The notes: generated by a model not told the origin, from the sequence alone. Counted from the stretch's first letter, positions 1-11,800 are shown. The stretch is DNA of 64,000 bases from an uncultured Lachnospiraceae bacterium (GCA_947567595.1 CANOMQ010000015.1:23459-87458); one strand, 5' to 3'. Numbers and translations are program-made.

Positions 1-25
1 AACAGATGATTTTATATATTGGAAT

Positions 26-60
26 ATAATAAAAAGGGTGGTCAATCACCTTGACCACCC
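26..60 (-). terminator. Terminator of the Rpn relic
   Basis: A perfect 10-bp inverted repeat (36-45 with 51-60) has a 5-nt loop. On the minus strand it is followed by a T-rich run (26-35). It lies just downstream of the stop codon of the Rpn-type relic, so it fits an intrinsic terminator for that transcript. Confidence 0.8.
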
Positions 61-66
61 AAGAAC

Positions 67-850
67 TTACTTACTTTTTTTAAAAGCTTCAAAATCAGCC
101 CGAAGCTGCTCAATAGCCGAACCTTGTTTCTTAATCGTAGTCCGCTGTTCCGCAATTATTTCTCCTTGCTCTGCAATCGTTTCCTTTAGCTCCACATTCG
201 CTGCGCATAGTTCTGCATTTGTTGTCTTTAGCTCTGCATTCTCTGCCTTTAGTTCCGCAATCGTCACCTGATAAGTCCGCTCAATCCGCCGCCCCTCTTC
301 GCGGGCTTCGCACCAATAACGTATTTTATCGTCCTGATTTAGCGTGAAAACGGTATCACAGGTTTCCTCAAAAATCTTATCCCTCTGCGCCAGCATCTTT
401 TAATCACCTCCAGTGATTTATCCTCCCATGTTTTCGCCTTAAAAAGCCTAGCCCAATAATCAATCTGATAGGCTTTGTCCTCGTCAGTCGCCAGTTCTAT
501 CTGATTTAAGTCTAACACATTCAAGGTGAACTTGTCATTATAAATATAGTGTTTTTTCACATTCATCATCTTATGCGTCGCATAAAACTCCGGATAATCG
601 GGAAACGGGCTGAAATCCACAATCCCAATATGATAAGCAGGCATCACCTGTTTATATTGCCCCCCCTTTTTCAATGTTATTAAAGATACTACAAAGATAA
701 GAAAGTGACCGGTCATTCCAAAAATCCTGCTTTACAACCTGCATCTCAAGATTAATAACCGTAGAATTGTTTAACAAAACCTTGACATCAAGGACAAACG
801 TCTTGTTTACCGGTAGCGTTTTGAAATGTTTTTGTTTGAATTGTTTCCAT
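67..850 (-). pseudogene. Broken Rpn-family (PD-(D/E)XK) nuclease gene
   Basis: This is a relic of a recombination-promoting nuclease (Rpn) / PD-(D/E)XK transposase-type protein. It is readable only by joining three frames. The start (850, good AGAAAGGA site) reads METIQTKTFQ, then moves into another frame with the core 'LDVKVLLN...INLEMQV' (about 700-800), where the D and ExQ residues of the nuclease fold sit. A run of seven C at 660-666 breaks the next junction: with six, the frame continues into the QVMPAYHIGIVDF block. A second shift near 397-400 separates the C-terminal coiled-coil tail (67-396), which has repeated AELKAENAELK-type heptads. The region between start and core is much shorter than in intact relatives, so an internal deletion is also likely. 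The promoter and terminator are still present. The family assignment comes from recognised motifs and is fairly secure; loss of function is inferred. Confidence 0.75.
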
Positions 851-960
851 GAAATGTTCCTTTCTTTTGTGAAATATAGATTATAAGATAAAAAGATTTG
901 TCACAAAAGGCATTATACCATAGATAATTTATGTAAACAAGTGCTAATTTTGACATTTCG
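831..960 (-). repeat. Promoter/leader repeat, copy 1
   Basis: About 130 bp shared nearly base for base with 2494-2624 and, over its distal 80 bp, with 1281-1362. On the minus strand it holds a sigma-A type promoter (-35 TTGTTT at 935-940, 17-bp spacer, -10 TATAAT at 912-917), a ribosome site and the first codons of the Rpn-type gene. Confidence 0.8.
912..940 (-). promoter_or_regulatory. Promoter of the Rpn relic
   Basis: Minus-strand TTGTTT, 17 bp, TATAAT. It lies about 60 bp upstream of the start codon at 850 and is conserved in all three repeat copies. Confidence 0.7.
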
Positions 961-967
961 CTGATAT

Positions 968-1021
968 AAAAAAGTGTAAAGTCTTATGATATTATAAATT
1001 GATTAGACTTTACACCTTTTT
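968..1021. terminator. Bidirectional terminator
   Basis: A 16-bp inverted repeat (968-983 with 1006-1021, one mismatch) is flanked by A and T runs, so either strand could terminate here. On the minus strand it follows the 47-residue gene. Half of the stem also recurs at 1265-1280, directly beside the next repeat copy. Confidence 0.65.
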
Positions 1022-1054
1022 GATTAATGATTCATTATTTAGTTATAGTTATCA

Positions 1055-1198
1055 TTAGTTACCATCTTCAAGCATATTTTGGAAGATATCTTTCAGCTCT
1101 TGCAGCTCTTTGTTGTCCGGCGATTCCTTTAAAGCTCTTTCAATTTGTGCTAAAGTAAGACGGACAAAACCTTGAAACTGTTTATTTGTCATTCCCAT
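1055..1198 (-). CDS. Small 47-residue hypothetical protein
   Basis: A complete short ORF encodes MGMTNKQFQGFVRLTLAQIE and a charged, mostly helical remainder ending in LEDGN. It has a weak ribosome site (GCAGGCG) about 8 nt before the ATG at 1198; the second Met (1192) is an alternative start. It is followed by a terminator. The promoter/leader repeat copy 2 lies about 110 bp upstream on the same strand, so its promoter at 1310-1338 probably drives it. I recall small clostridial proteins opening with MTNKQF, but no function is known to me. It has no membrane segment or signal peptide. Confidence 0.6.
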   Translation of the reverse strand: MGMTNKQFQGFVRLTLAQIERALKESPDNKELQELKDIFQNMLEDGN

Positions 1199-1280
1199 TA
1201 CAATCGCCTGCTTTCATTAATAATATTTGTACAAATTGTTACAATTTAATCATATCAAATAATGTAAAAAGTGTAAAGTC

Positions 1281-1362
1281 GAAAGATAAAAAGATTTGCC
1301 ACAAAAGGCATTATATCATAGATGATTTATGTAAACAAGTACTAATTTTGACATTTCGCTGC
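1281..1362 (-). repeat. Promoter/leader repeat, copy 2 (short)
   Basis: Shares about 80 bp with copies 1 and 3, including TTGTTT (1333-1338), a 17-bp spacer and TATAAT (1310-1315) on the minus strand. The leader and start codon of the nuclease gene are missing. The next gene downstream on that strand is the 47-residue ORF. Confidence 0.75.
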
Positions 1363-1383
1363 ATAAATCCATTATTTTGGACA

Positions 1384-1421
1384 AATGAAAAGCCAACTAA
1401 CGATTTGGCTGGCTTTTCATT
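1384..1421. terminator. Terminator after the JAB gene pair
   Basis: A perfect 12-bp inverted repeat (1384-1395 with 1410-1421), about 30 bp beyond the stop codon of the minus-strand gene ending at 1455. The T-run on the minus strand is weak. Confidence 0.6.
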
Positions 1422-1454
1422 TTATAAGATATTTGTGCATTTGTTATATACAAA

Positions 1455-1778
1455 TTATTTGGTGTGCTTTGGTGTATTTTGGAGCAAAGTTTCTTTGGTG
1501 TTCTTTTTTGCTAATAACTTGCTTTCCAATTCTTTTGGCAGTTCCTTGCCTTGCATTATGATAATCGATGCCTCAAGCTTGTCAATGTCCTCTTCGTATT
1601 CTTTGCTGTTTTCTGAGTCTAAAATATTTACCTCTATATCAAGCTCTTTTAGTTTTTCTATTTGCTTTATTCTTTTTAATATGTCATCTTTCGTTGGAAT
1701 ATCATAATCATATACGAATTTATGAGGTTTTGACGGCTTTTTTATGTTATCTTTTAACAAAGTATTATTCTCGGTCAT
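1455..1778 (-). CDS. Hypothetical partner of the JAB-domain protein
   Basis: A 107-residue soluble protein that I do not recognise. It is strongly charged, with a predicted helical, coiled-coil-like middle (KRIKQIEKLKELDIEVN) and a lysine-rich C-terminus ending TPKHTK. The start chosen is ATG 1778, because GGAGGA lies 8 nt upstream; an in-frame ATG at 1793 would place that site inside the gene. The gene overlaps the upstream JAB-domain gene by 14 nt, so the two are translationally coupled and probably work together. A cognate binding partner or immunity-type protein is possible, but nothing in the sequence proves it. Confidence 0.6.
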   Translation of the reverse strand: MTENNTLLKDNIKKPSKPHKFVYDYDIPTKDDILKRIKQIEKLKELDIEVNILDSENSKEYEEDIDKLEASIIIMQGKELPKELESKLLAKKNTKETLLQNTPKHTK

Positions 1779-2370
1779 TTCTTTTTCCTCCATGCTTATA
1801 TAATATATTAAATTCTGCGGGATGCTTTATTATATATTTCATCGCCATCGTTCCATTATTGGTATATCCTTCATTTTTGTATTGCAAAGCTAAGTTATGG
1901 TAGTTCATTTTTTCTGCTTGACCGTTAAAAGCAGTATTCTTTTCCATAATTTGTATGGAACCATCATTGCCTACAATTGTCATTACAAATATGGAGGCAT
2001 TATCACAAAACATTTTGAAGTCCGCCCCGGAAAAGGTACTTGTGCTCGGATGATTATGCATTACAAGAATTGCATTTTTAGGATAGGAAAGCATCATCAT
2101 ATGAGCCTTTGCGTTGCTACTTATATCTACTCGATTAGCTTCTCCTATAATCACCTCTGTTTCCCAATGTATAATATCTACTAATATGGCTACTTCGCCA
2201 CTATTATTCATATCCTTTGATATAGATAGTAGTCTTTTGTGTTGCTTTTGAATATAGTCGTTTTCTTCATTAGTAAATCCAAATATCTTTGTTCTTCTGA
2301 TTTTTGATATTGCTATATCTGTTATTTGTATGAACCGATTACGCTGCTTCTGTTCAAAATCTCTAATCAT
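1765..2370 (-). CDS. JAB/JAMM-domain (RadC-like) protein
   Basis: A 201-residue protein with a JAMM-type metal site: H105 and H107 in VMHNHPSTSTF, then S114 and D117 (HxHPx5SxxD, close to the RadC form HNHPSGD..PS..D). The upstream strand VAILVDIIHWETEVIIGEA supplies Glu candidates for the fourth position. JAB enzymes are zinc isopeptidases or RadC-like proteins, and in mobile elements such domains also occur in polymorphic toxins and phage morphogenesis proteins. No signal peptide or membrane segment is visible. The start ATG at 2370 has AGGAG 11 nt upstream. It is the first gene of a two-gene unit and lies among nuclease relics in AT-rich DNA, which suggests mobile-element origin. The family call is fairly sure; substrate and role are unknown. 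Confidence 0.7.
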   Translation of the reverse strand: MIRDFEQKQRNRFIQITDIAISKIRRTKIFGFTNEENDYIQKQHKRLLSISKDMNNSGEVAILVDIIHWETEVIIGEANRVDISSNAKAHMMMLSYPKNAILVMHNHPSTSTFSGADFKMFCDNASIFVMTIVGNDGSIQIMEKNTAFNGQAEKMNYHNLALQYKNEGYTNNGTMAMKYIIKHPAEFNILYKHGGKRNDRE

Positions 2371-2493
2371 TGGGATTGTTTCTCCTATGTATTATATCAT
2401 ATTGTAGTAGACTATTAAATAAGTGTATTGACAATAGTCGTGGTTTTCATTATTTTATAAGTTGTATGAAACATAGGATTTAAAATAGAATAT
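2371..2493. other. AT-rich spacer
   Basis: No gene is seen here. Together with the repeat at 2494-2624 and the promoter region up to 2805 it makes a 435-bp gap between the JAB gene and the giant surface-protein gene. Confidence 0.5.
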
Positions 2494-2624
2494 GTTTGTT
2501 TGAATTGTTACCATGAAATGTTCCTTTCTTCTGTGAAATATAGATTATAAGATAAAAAGATTTGTCACAAAAGGCATTATACCACAGAGAAATTATGTAA
2601 ACAAGTGCTAATTTTGACATTTCG
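2494..2624 (-). repeat. Promoter/leader repeat, copy 3 (orphan)
   Basis: Almost identical to copy 1: TTGTTT (2599-2604), 17 bp, TATAAT (2576-2581), an AGAAAGGA site and an ATG at 2513. The ORF that follows, MVTIQTNIFYFKSYVSYNL, stops after 19 codons and has no nuclease body. It appears to be the head of a second Rpn-type gene whose body was deleted. Confidence 0.75.
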
Positions 2625-2700
2625 TGGACATAATACAATCATTGTTGGGCAAAATCGTGATAACAATAACAAAATCCTATAAATAATACCAATATAATAC

Positions 2701-2729
2701 TTGTAATAAACTTTTATAAAGAATATAAT
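2701..2729 (+). promoter_or_regulatory. Promoter of the giant surface-protein gene
   Basis: TTGTAA (2701-2706), 17-bp spacer, TATAAT (2724-2729). It lies about 75 bp upstream of the start codon in AT-rich DNA. Confidence 0.7.
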
Positions 2730-2805
2730 GAAATATACTACCCAATATCTTAATTAAAGCAAAAAAACAAACACAACGAATGCTTACAAGAAAGGAAACC
2801 ACAAG

Positions 2806-5800
2806 ATGTTAAAACGGAAACTGTTAAGAAGCGTGTTACCGATGCTTCTAAGTATCAGCATGGTATTCGGTTCGGTGCCGGAAACGGTGTCTGCTGCGGA
2901 ATATGAATCGCACACCATAGAGCAGGAGACGCTCCTCGAGGAGGAGGAAACGGTCGATAAGCGTACGGAAGCCTTAGAGAATATCCCTGAAAGTACAGGG
3001 GGGGGGTATTTTGGGGCGGAAGAGCGCACAACGCAGGAAACGGACTTTGCCAGCACCGATACCATTCCTGCAACAGATAACAGCGAGCAATCCACCACAT
3101 CGGAGAACACAGCGGAGGAGCTCGCGGAGGAAGCGGCGAAAGCAGATGAAAATAATGCGGCAAATGCGCTCGACACAAGGATTATCCTGAACAAAGAGCG
3201 CCTCGAAAAAGCGTGCACGGGCATATGCAGATACGACATTGACAAAGACCTTGTGCAGGCAAAATATGACGCGAAAAACAGTGATCCGTTTTCCACGATT
3301 TTAAATAAATTAAAAAGCACAAGTGCGGCAATTTTTTCCGTCGAGGTAGACGGCAAAGCGGACAGTGCACTTTTTGGAAAACTGACATTCCAATGGCAGA
3401 AAGCGGACGGCACAGCCTTCGAAGAAGGCGCCGTGCCGACAGCGGCTGGTGATTATAAGCTGCTTGTGTCGATTGAGGCGGTTGAGAATGTATGTACGGA
3501 GGATAAAATAACAGTTGCTTTTCAAATTGCAAAAAGGCAGCTCTCCATAACGCTTCCTGATGAAGCGGTACAGCCGGGAACAACGGTTGGTACATGGAAA
3601 GAGCATCTGAACTATGAGTTAATGCAGGAAAACAGCAATTGGCAAGGCGACAATGAGACAATCGGTGAGGACAAAAGGGCAGCATACATTGAAGCCGTTT
3701 CCGTAGAAGTTTACGACGCGCACAATATGGAAACTGCGTTTCCCGGCGAGACAAAGCTTGTCGAAGGTTCGGATTATGCAGTAAAAATAAAGCCTGTCTT
3801 AAAGCAGGAAGTATCATCAAATTATGCAATACCCGAGGAAATCGTATGCAATCTTCCCATTGCGGATTTGATTGCCACAAACGTAAAAGCAGAGCAGAAT
3901 AATCCGTCCGAGCTGATTGCAAAGGTTTATGACGGGGAGAAATTCAGTTATGCGGCAGCGATTAAGGATAAATTGCAGATTTGCGTAACTGCCTATGATG
4001 CTTTGAATCCCGACGAGGAAAAAGTGCTGGAACATGCGGCGGTGACGGAGGTGTGGTTTGATTCCACAAAGGCGGAGCTTGGCGAAGGGGCGGACGCGGA
4101 GCCGACGCAGGCGGGGACGTATTACCTTGGATTCCGGTATTATCCGGCGGAAGTAGATGCCAATGTTTACAGTAAGGCAACAGATTGTCAGGATTTTATC
4201 AAAGTCGTGATTGAGCGGGCGCCGCTTACGCTTGTTCCTTCGTTTCAGAGCGACGTGGAACCCTTTTATACGGGCATGAGCACGTCTGATGTGCTGCGCT
4301 ATGCGGATTATAAGCTTTTGGACGCCGCGAACGATGAGTTTGCGATTGACCGGACTACCTTTTGGGGTGTTTCCTATGACGATGTCAGCGACAGCAAATA
4401 TGATGATGAAAAGACGGATACCATGCAGTCTTATGAGCCTGTGTTTGCGGTAATCCGCGCGAAAAAAGACGCAGATGGCAATCCGGTCAAAGATTTGGAC
4501 GGAAGGGAGCTTTGGACAGCGGATACGGGTGTGCTGGACAAGGATTTTCTCTACAGGCTGGTTTTTACAGGGAAAAAGGCGGTTTATAAAAAGAACGGCA
4601 ATTTTGAGACGGGCCTAAAGGGCGAGGTTGACGTGAACGGCAGCGATGCCGACGCGGAGGCGCGAAATTATACAATCGTAACGTCGCAGGAGGTTCTTTT
4701 CGGGAATTATGTGGACGTGCCTGTTGTGGAGGCGAAGCAGACGGCGATTGATGTGTCGGGCATTTTACAACAGGGCTTTAACACAAAAAATCTCAATGAG
4801 CTATACCAGCCTGCAAAGCTTGTGTCAAAGGTGTACGACGGAGCGGGGCTTTACGAGACAAGGGCGGATTATAAAAAGGCGGTTGTCACGGCGGCGGACG
4901 GTACGGAAGCGGCGAAGGATTACGATGCGGCAATTACGTATCAATGGTACCGGATTACGGAAATAGAGGCGGTTTATGACGAAACCGATGCGGAAAACAG
5001 GAAGCAGACCGGCTGGAAGGTCAGTAAGTCTAGCGTGGTCAATACGCCAGTCCGAAACGGGATACCGACGAATGCGGGCGATTACATGCTGCAGATTAAC
5101 TTCGCAAAGGAAGGCTATGTGCCGTGCGCGGAGACCATTTATTACCGGATTGACAAGCAGCAGCTTGCTGTCGGCATTGAAAACATTCCGTCGGCATATC
5201 AGGGCGATACCGTGGAGCGTTATCTTGGCAATGTCCGCTCACAGGGAAGCTATGCGGTCTATAAGGTTCCGCAAAATCAGTACAATGACGCGGTTTGGAC
5301 AGCGGAAAACCGTCTGACAGACTGGCATGAGCTGCCGTTTGACAGTGACATTTCGGATTACAGCGGCGACTGCTACCGGCTTGACTGGTACGTGGAACAG
5401 GCGCAGAAAAATGCCGACGGCAGCACGGCGTACGGCAGGCTGGACGAGACGTCTGTCCTGACGGAAACGGCGGCGGATACATATCGCCTTGGCGTTACAT
5501 TAAAGAGCAGTAACGTAAATTATGAAAATTTTGAAATTATTTACCATGAAGAAATAACACCTGTTCCGCAATTCGAGACGGTGTACCATAATGATTACAA
5601 AATGGTTGCGGTGAGCGAAACAAAGGGGATTGAAGTCACGCTTGCACTTGATGAAACGAAGCTTGTGACAACAAAGGTTTACGACGGAAAGCCCTTTTAT
5701 GCCTCGCAGGAGGAAGGAATTGCGGCAGTTGAAAATGCGCTGACCGTTACCAATGCGGCTACAGGAGATATGATTCCAAAGCAGGAATTGCCGAAGCTTT

Positions 5801-8800
5801 CATACGCCGTTGTGGACACAGCGTATGCAGATGCTTACGGGTATGAGCAGTCTGTCGGTTTTGATGAAATCCTTCATGGCGGCTCTTATGCCTTGCAAAT
5901 AGAAGTGCAGGGTGATGAGACTTATCGTTATGCGCCGTTTGCGCAGGTCGCTACCTATACCATTCATAAGGCGGCACTTGATGTAACGCCTGCGCTGATG
6001 GAGGACATTCCGGCAGGTACGCATACAACGATTTCAGACGGAACGGTCTATGACTTGTCGAAAACGGAATTTAAGGGCTTTGTGGAGACTGACGCGGAGG
6101 CATTTCAGTATGGAACGCTTTGTGACGACGATAATCATACAAAAAAGCCGGGCTTTAGCGCTTACTATTCATATGATGCAGATAACGAGTGTTATTTATA
6201 TGGCGAGCCAAGTGCCGTGATAAAAAAGGCGGGAAGCGCAGCAAACTACAAGGGTTATATCCGTTACAACACGGACTATGCATTGCAGCTTTCGGGCGCG
6301 CTTGCGTATCCGTATGTCAGGGACTATGATGTTCATTATGTGCGGACAATTTTCCGCGCAACGCGCAGAGGCAGTTCTATTGCACAGGAGACGGATTTTT
6401 GCGGCAAAACGGCAGCATTCGTGCAGCAAAATACGGAAGCGGCAGTGGAAATCACGCCGACGTCAGAACTTCCATATCTCTATTTGAACGAGCTTCGCGA
6501 TTGGGACGAGGCGGTTTCCGAGGAAGGGAATTATTTCGCTTTTCGTATCACCACACCGCGCGAGTTTATGGAAAACAAGGGCAATTATCAGGCGTATGCG
6601 AACCGCTTTGTATACAAGAACAGCATTGAGGCGGCAGGCGGCTTTGTCTATGACGAGGACGCAGGTCAGTTTCTTGTATTGTTTCCGATAAAGGAGAAAG
6701 CAGACAAAAGCTTTGATATTTTATGGGAAAACGGATACACGGAAACGTACACCATTCATTTTGCGAATGCGGTATTGCAGGACGACCTCACAAGGGCGGT
6801 CGCGCCAAAAAGCCTTTCCTTTAATGGCGTGAATGCAAAGATGGCGGTTGGCGACGAGCAGCCACTTGATGTAAAGATAAAGAAAGCACAGCTTGGCGAT
6901 GTAATCCGTATTGATTACAAGGTAACACAGGGCGACGACGTTGTTAGCATTACGACGGGAACTTCTAAGAGTGCTGCGGGCTATGCAACGGCGTTAAAGC
7001 CCGGAAAAGCGGTTATTTCGGCATTTCCGGTCAGAATGGTAAATGGCGTCATGACGCCGATTGAGGGCGCAAAAGCCGCAACCGTTTCGATTACGGTCAG
7101 TGATGTGGCGGTGCCTGCGGTAAAAAAGCTTGCAGCGTTTGATACCAGTGTGAGGGTTCAGTATGTAAAACCTGCAAACGGGTACCGCAGGGAGATTTAT
7201 GTCTTGGAAGGAAAGCAGAAGCCGGAGGCGTTTGAGAGCGCGATTGGCAAAATCCAAAACGGCAGATGGCAAGGGATTTTTGCGGCGGAGCCTGTGTACC
7301 TCACAGAAGAAACGCTGGCAGACGCCAAAACAAAGCTTGTGTCATGGAAAACCATCGGTCATTTATTGCCGGATAAGGAGTACACGCTTTATGTGAGGAA
7401 TGTAAGCGGCATTCGCACGCTTGCGGAGGGTTCCTGCGTTTCCTTATCTGCGAAAGGAACGGTCAAGAGCTTTAAGACAACGAAGCCGCAGATAAAAGAC
7501 CTGCGTCTGCGTGCCGGGCTGAGCGAGGAGCATTTTACAACAAATACGAAAACCGTCCTGCTTTCGGATAAGACGGAGCAGCTTTATACGGACGGCTTGG
7601 TGACGGAAACTGTAATCAACGATGCGGCGGATACCACAGACTCCCTGTGGCTTAGCCTGCCGCTTGAAAAAATATACGCTAAAACGATTGTGGCGCCAAA
7701 GCTTACGTACTGGGTAAGCGCAAGCCGCGACAGCGTTGACCCGAAGCTTCCGGACAAGATTGTATCGGTTGAAGAAATAAGGGATTTTAGGAATTATGTC
7801 TATGTAAACGGCAAATATTATGACAGGACGGACATTGCGACGGTTGACAAGAAGGGTAAGGTTACGTTTAAGGGCGTGGGCACCGCATATGTGCATGTGC
7901 GCGACGACGTGACCGGACTGTCTGCAAGCATTCGGCTGAATATCTGTGCAACGGCAGACAGCATGACGGCAAAAGCCGCAAAGCTTGCTGTCGGAAGGCA
8001 GGTTTACCTTTCAAGTCTTCTGACCTATTATGAGGGAAAAACGGCGCTGCTTGGCGTTACATACCATAATTATCGAGCTGACGGCGTGGTTCCTGCCGCA
8101 GTCAGGGAGACGACCTACAAGCCGAACCTTGTCCTTCCTGTAGAAACGCTAAAAGCGATTAACCGCGAGGGGAATTTTTCCATAGAAGCAACAAGCGACG
8201 GGGATTACCGGATTTGTGCGTTAAAGCCAAACGCGGAATGCAGCCTTAACGTTGCGGACGGGACACTTTCCGCTTCTGTTACGATACAGTCAGCGCCGAT
8301 TGAGTCGGTAAAGAATTTAAAAATAACAGATGTTATTGATAAGGGCTTTACAATCAGTTTTTCTTATCCGGTGGATACCAATTTAAGAGATGTGAAATAC
8401 CGGGTTGACATAACGGACGCGAGGGGAGACCTTGTGGACAGCGTTTTGTGGAAAGCGGCTGATTATACAAGCCATGACGGAAAGAAAAAGACGTTTACGC
8501 GGGACGTAAAGTATCAGAATGATAAGCTTACGCGCCTTTCAAAATACAACGTTTCCATTACAACGCTGTGTGCGGCGGAAGCATCAACGAAGCCGGTAAC
8601 GAAAGCTGCAAAGACGACGGACTTTCCGGCGGCATATCATGCGCTTGGCAAAACCGGATATGGCGGAATGCCGATTGACGTATATGGAAAAGCGGGCGGA
8701 ACGACGCAGTTTCAGGCGAAGCTAAAGGACAGGAAATATCTGACGTCGGGAAATGCATATACGCTGAGCGCGCAGGTGACAACGCCCGCGCAGTTTCGAA

Positions 8801-11800
8801 TGACCGATTCGCTGACATGGAAAAGCTCGGATACAAAGGTAGCGGCGGTGAAAGCGAAAGCGGGAACTTACACTGCACAGCTAAATGCCTTAAAGCCCGG
8901 TTCCGCTGAAATCGAAGTGACCTCAAAGATTACGAAAAAGGTCATTGCGCGGTGGGTTGTGTTTGTCAAGGCAGTGGGAAACGCTGAGACATACTATGGG
9001 GATTATGAGTTTACCTATGATTATCCGTTCCTGATGGATCCGTATTACACGGCAAAAACGGAAGTGCTGACGCTGCAAAACGATGTGTATGTGACACCGT
9101 CGGAGGTTGCCAACGCGTCATATGCGTATTGGTGGGTGAAATTCACGGCGCCTGCAAAGGGAATGTACGCATTTGATTATACGGCAGGAAAATTGACGGA
9201 GGTGGTTTCCTCTATGGAACGGCAGGTTGCCGTTTCTGATATAGACAGCCCCGATGGCATTTGGCTGACGGAGGGGGAATCGCTGTATTTTAAGCTGCGC
9301 GGCAGTTTTACGATGCATGTTTCGGACTATATCAAGCAGGGCAAAAGCTTTACCATAGACGATGGTTCCGTCTCAATTAACAGTGGGATAAAGCAGATTG
9401 TGGAGTTCCGGTCATCGGAGGATAATGTGTATACATTTTATTCCAAGGAGTTACCCGGATTGGCGGGGAGTCTGACGCTTTATGATGAACAAATGAACGG
9501 TTACGGCAGCGGCAAATACAGGATATGGACAGATGACAAAGGGATTCAGAAAATAGATATTTCCCTGAAGGATAAAGAAATTACCTATTTTCAAGTGCCT
9601 GCAGGCAATTACACAATTTATGCGGAAAAAAGAACGCCGGAGAAGCTGTCCGACGATGGCGCGACGCTTGCGCTGACCGAAGAAGTCAAGGAAAAGTGGT
9701 ACATTTACATGGCAGAGCAGGAGGGATTATATACCTTTAAGTCAAAGGACGCGGCAGCCATGCTTACGGCAGAATATTTTGCAAGTTTAAAGGATTTGGA
9801 TTCCACTGTTTGGAGTGTTTCAAATGACGGCAGCAACTTTACCGGAAAAATGACGCTTAAAGCAGGGCAAAAAGTGTTCTTTAAAATCAGCGCAGATGAG
9901 GCGGCAACCGCGGTAATCAGCGTGACACCCGAGATTCCCGTAAGGTTGTCCGAAGGTGAGGAGAAAGAGCTTCCTGTTAAAACAGACGACAGAAAATGGG
10001 TCGCTTTCACGGTTTCGGAGGCGGGCAGATACCAGTTTCGCGCTGTTGCGGCGGAAAGCGGCGCGGATTATCAGGTAAAATTGAGATATTATAAAAACGC
10101 AATTGAGGAAAACGAGTTTGAGCTGATTGATGAAGATGTAATAATTGTATCGGATAATAAAGAGAATAAGCCTGATGTTGCGGTAGGCGATACGATTTAT
10201 GCGGAGGTTACGACAGATAAAGAAGGCGGTGATGCGGCGAATGTCAAGGTAAGCCTGACGCAGGTTCGCGCAACCAAACTTAAAATAGGAGAGCCTGTAT
10301 CCATTACCGTAAAGAACGGCAATGTACAGTGGTTTTCTTATACAGTGCCTAAGAATACAAGATACGTGGTACAGTCCGTCGTAACGGAAAATTCCGGAGC
10401 GGACAATACTGCGGGGGATACGCATAAGCTGACGGCGGAGCTGTATGCGGGCGGTTTAGAGCAGAGAGACAAGACAAATACACTAAATACAATCGGTGTA
10501 TATGATTTCGCTGCAGAAATGGCGTATTCGGAAGAGAAGTCGGAAGCTATCAGAGTATCCGCAAATGATTTGGGCTTAGGTGAGAATGGCGGGGAGATTA
10601 TAACAACGGCTGTTATTGTATTAAAGGAGGCAGTAGAGCCGCTGCCAATGAATGACCCGCAGATATTTTCACTGCGTAAAGGGGAGCGAAAGTGGTTTTC
10701 CTTCACGGTTTCGGAGGCGGGCAGATACCAGCTTCGCGCTGCCGCGGCGGAAAGCGGTGCGGATTATCAGGTAAAATTGAGATATTACAACAATATAATC
10801 AACGAAAATGTGTTTACGCTGGTTGATGAGAATGAGATGATTGTCTCAGATAATAAGGGTTATCAGCCGGATGCCGCAGTGGGCGATACGATTTATGTGG
10901 AGATTACGACAGATAAGGAAGGCGCTGATGCGGCGAATGTTAAGGTAAGCCTGACACAGGTTCGTGCAACCGAACTGAAAATAGGAGAACCGGTATCCGT
11001 TACCGTAAAGAACGGCGATGTGCAGTGGTTTTCGTATACCGTGCCAAAGGATACTAGATATGTGGTACAGTCCATCGTAACCGAAAATATCGGAGCAGAC
11101 AATACCGCAGGGGATACGCATAAGCTGACGGCGGAGCTGTTTGCGGGCGGTTTGGGGCAGAGATATAAGACCAATACACTGGATACAATCGGAGCCTATG
11201 ATTTTGTGAGAGAAAAGGAGTTCTCGACGGAGAAGACGGAAAGTATCAGGGTATCCGCAAATGATTTGGGTTTCGATGAAAATGGCGGGGAAATTACAAC
11301 AACAGCTGTTATTGTATTAAAGGAGGCGGTAGAGCCGCTGGCAATGAATGACCCGCAGGAGATTTCTCTGCGTACAAATGAGCGAAGATGGTTTTCTTTC
11401 ACGGCGCCGGAAACGAATACGTATCTCTTCCGGAGTGATGTAACGGAAGGAAACTTCAGCCTGTCATACAAAAACAGTATGTCTAGTGATAACTGGTATT
11501 CTATGAACAACGTGCGGCATGCGCTTGATTTAGAAAAAGATCAGACCATTTATCTTGACTTAAGCGCGAGACGGGATACTGCGGCAAAGCTTACATTTTC
11601 CGTGGAATTTCCGGATAAGCTCTCGGGGACGGCGGAGAAAACAGTGACCGTGACGAGCGAAACACCTGCGTATTTTATGTATGTGACGGGTTCGGACGAA
11701 CTTGCAAGATATGCAGTTACCTATACGAAAGACGCACAGGACGCTGCGGTAAGTCTGTTTTATGATGATACATCTGCGAATCCGAACCGCAATTCGATCA

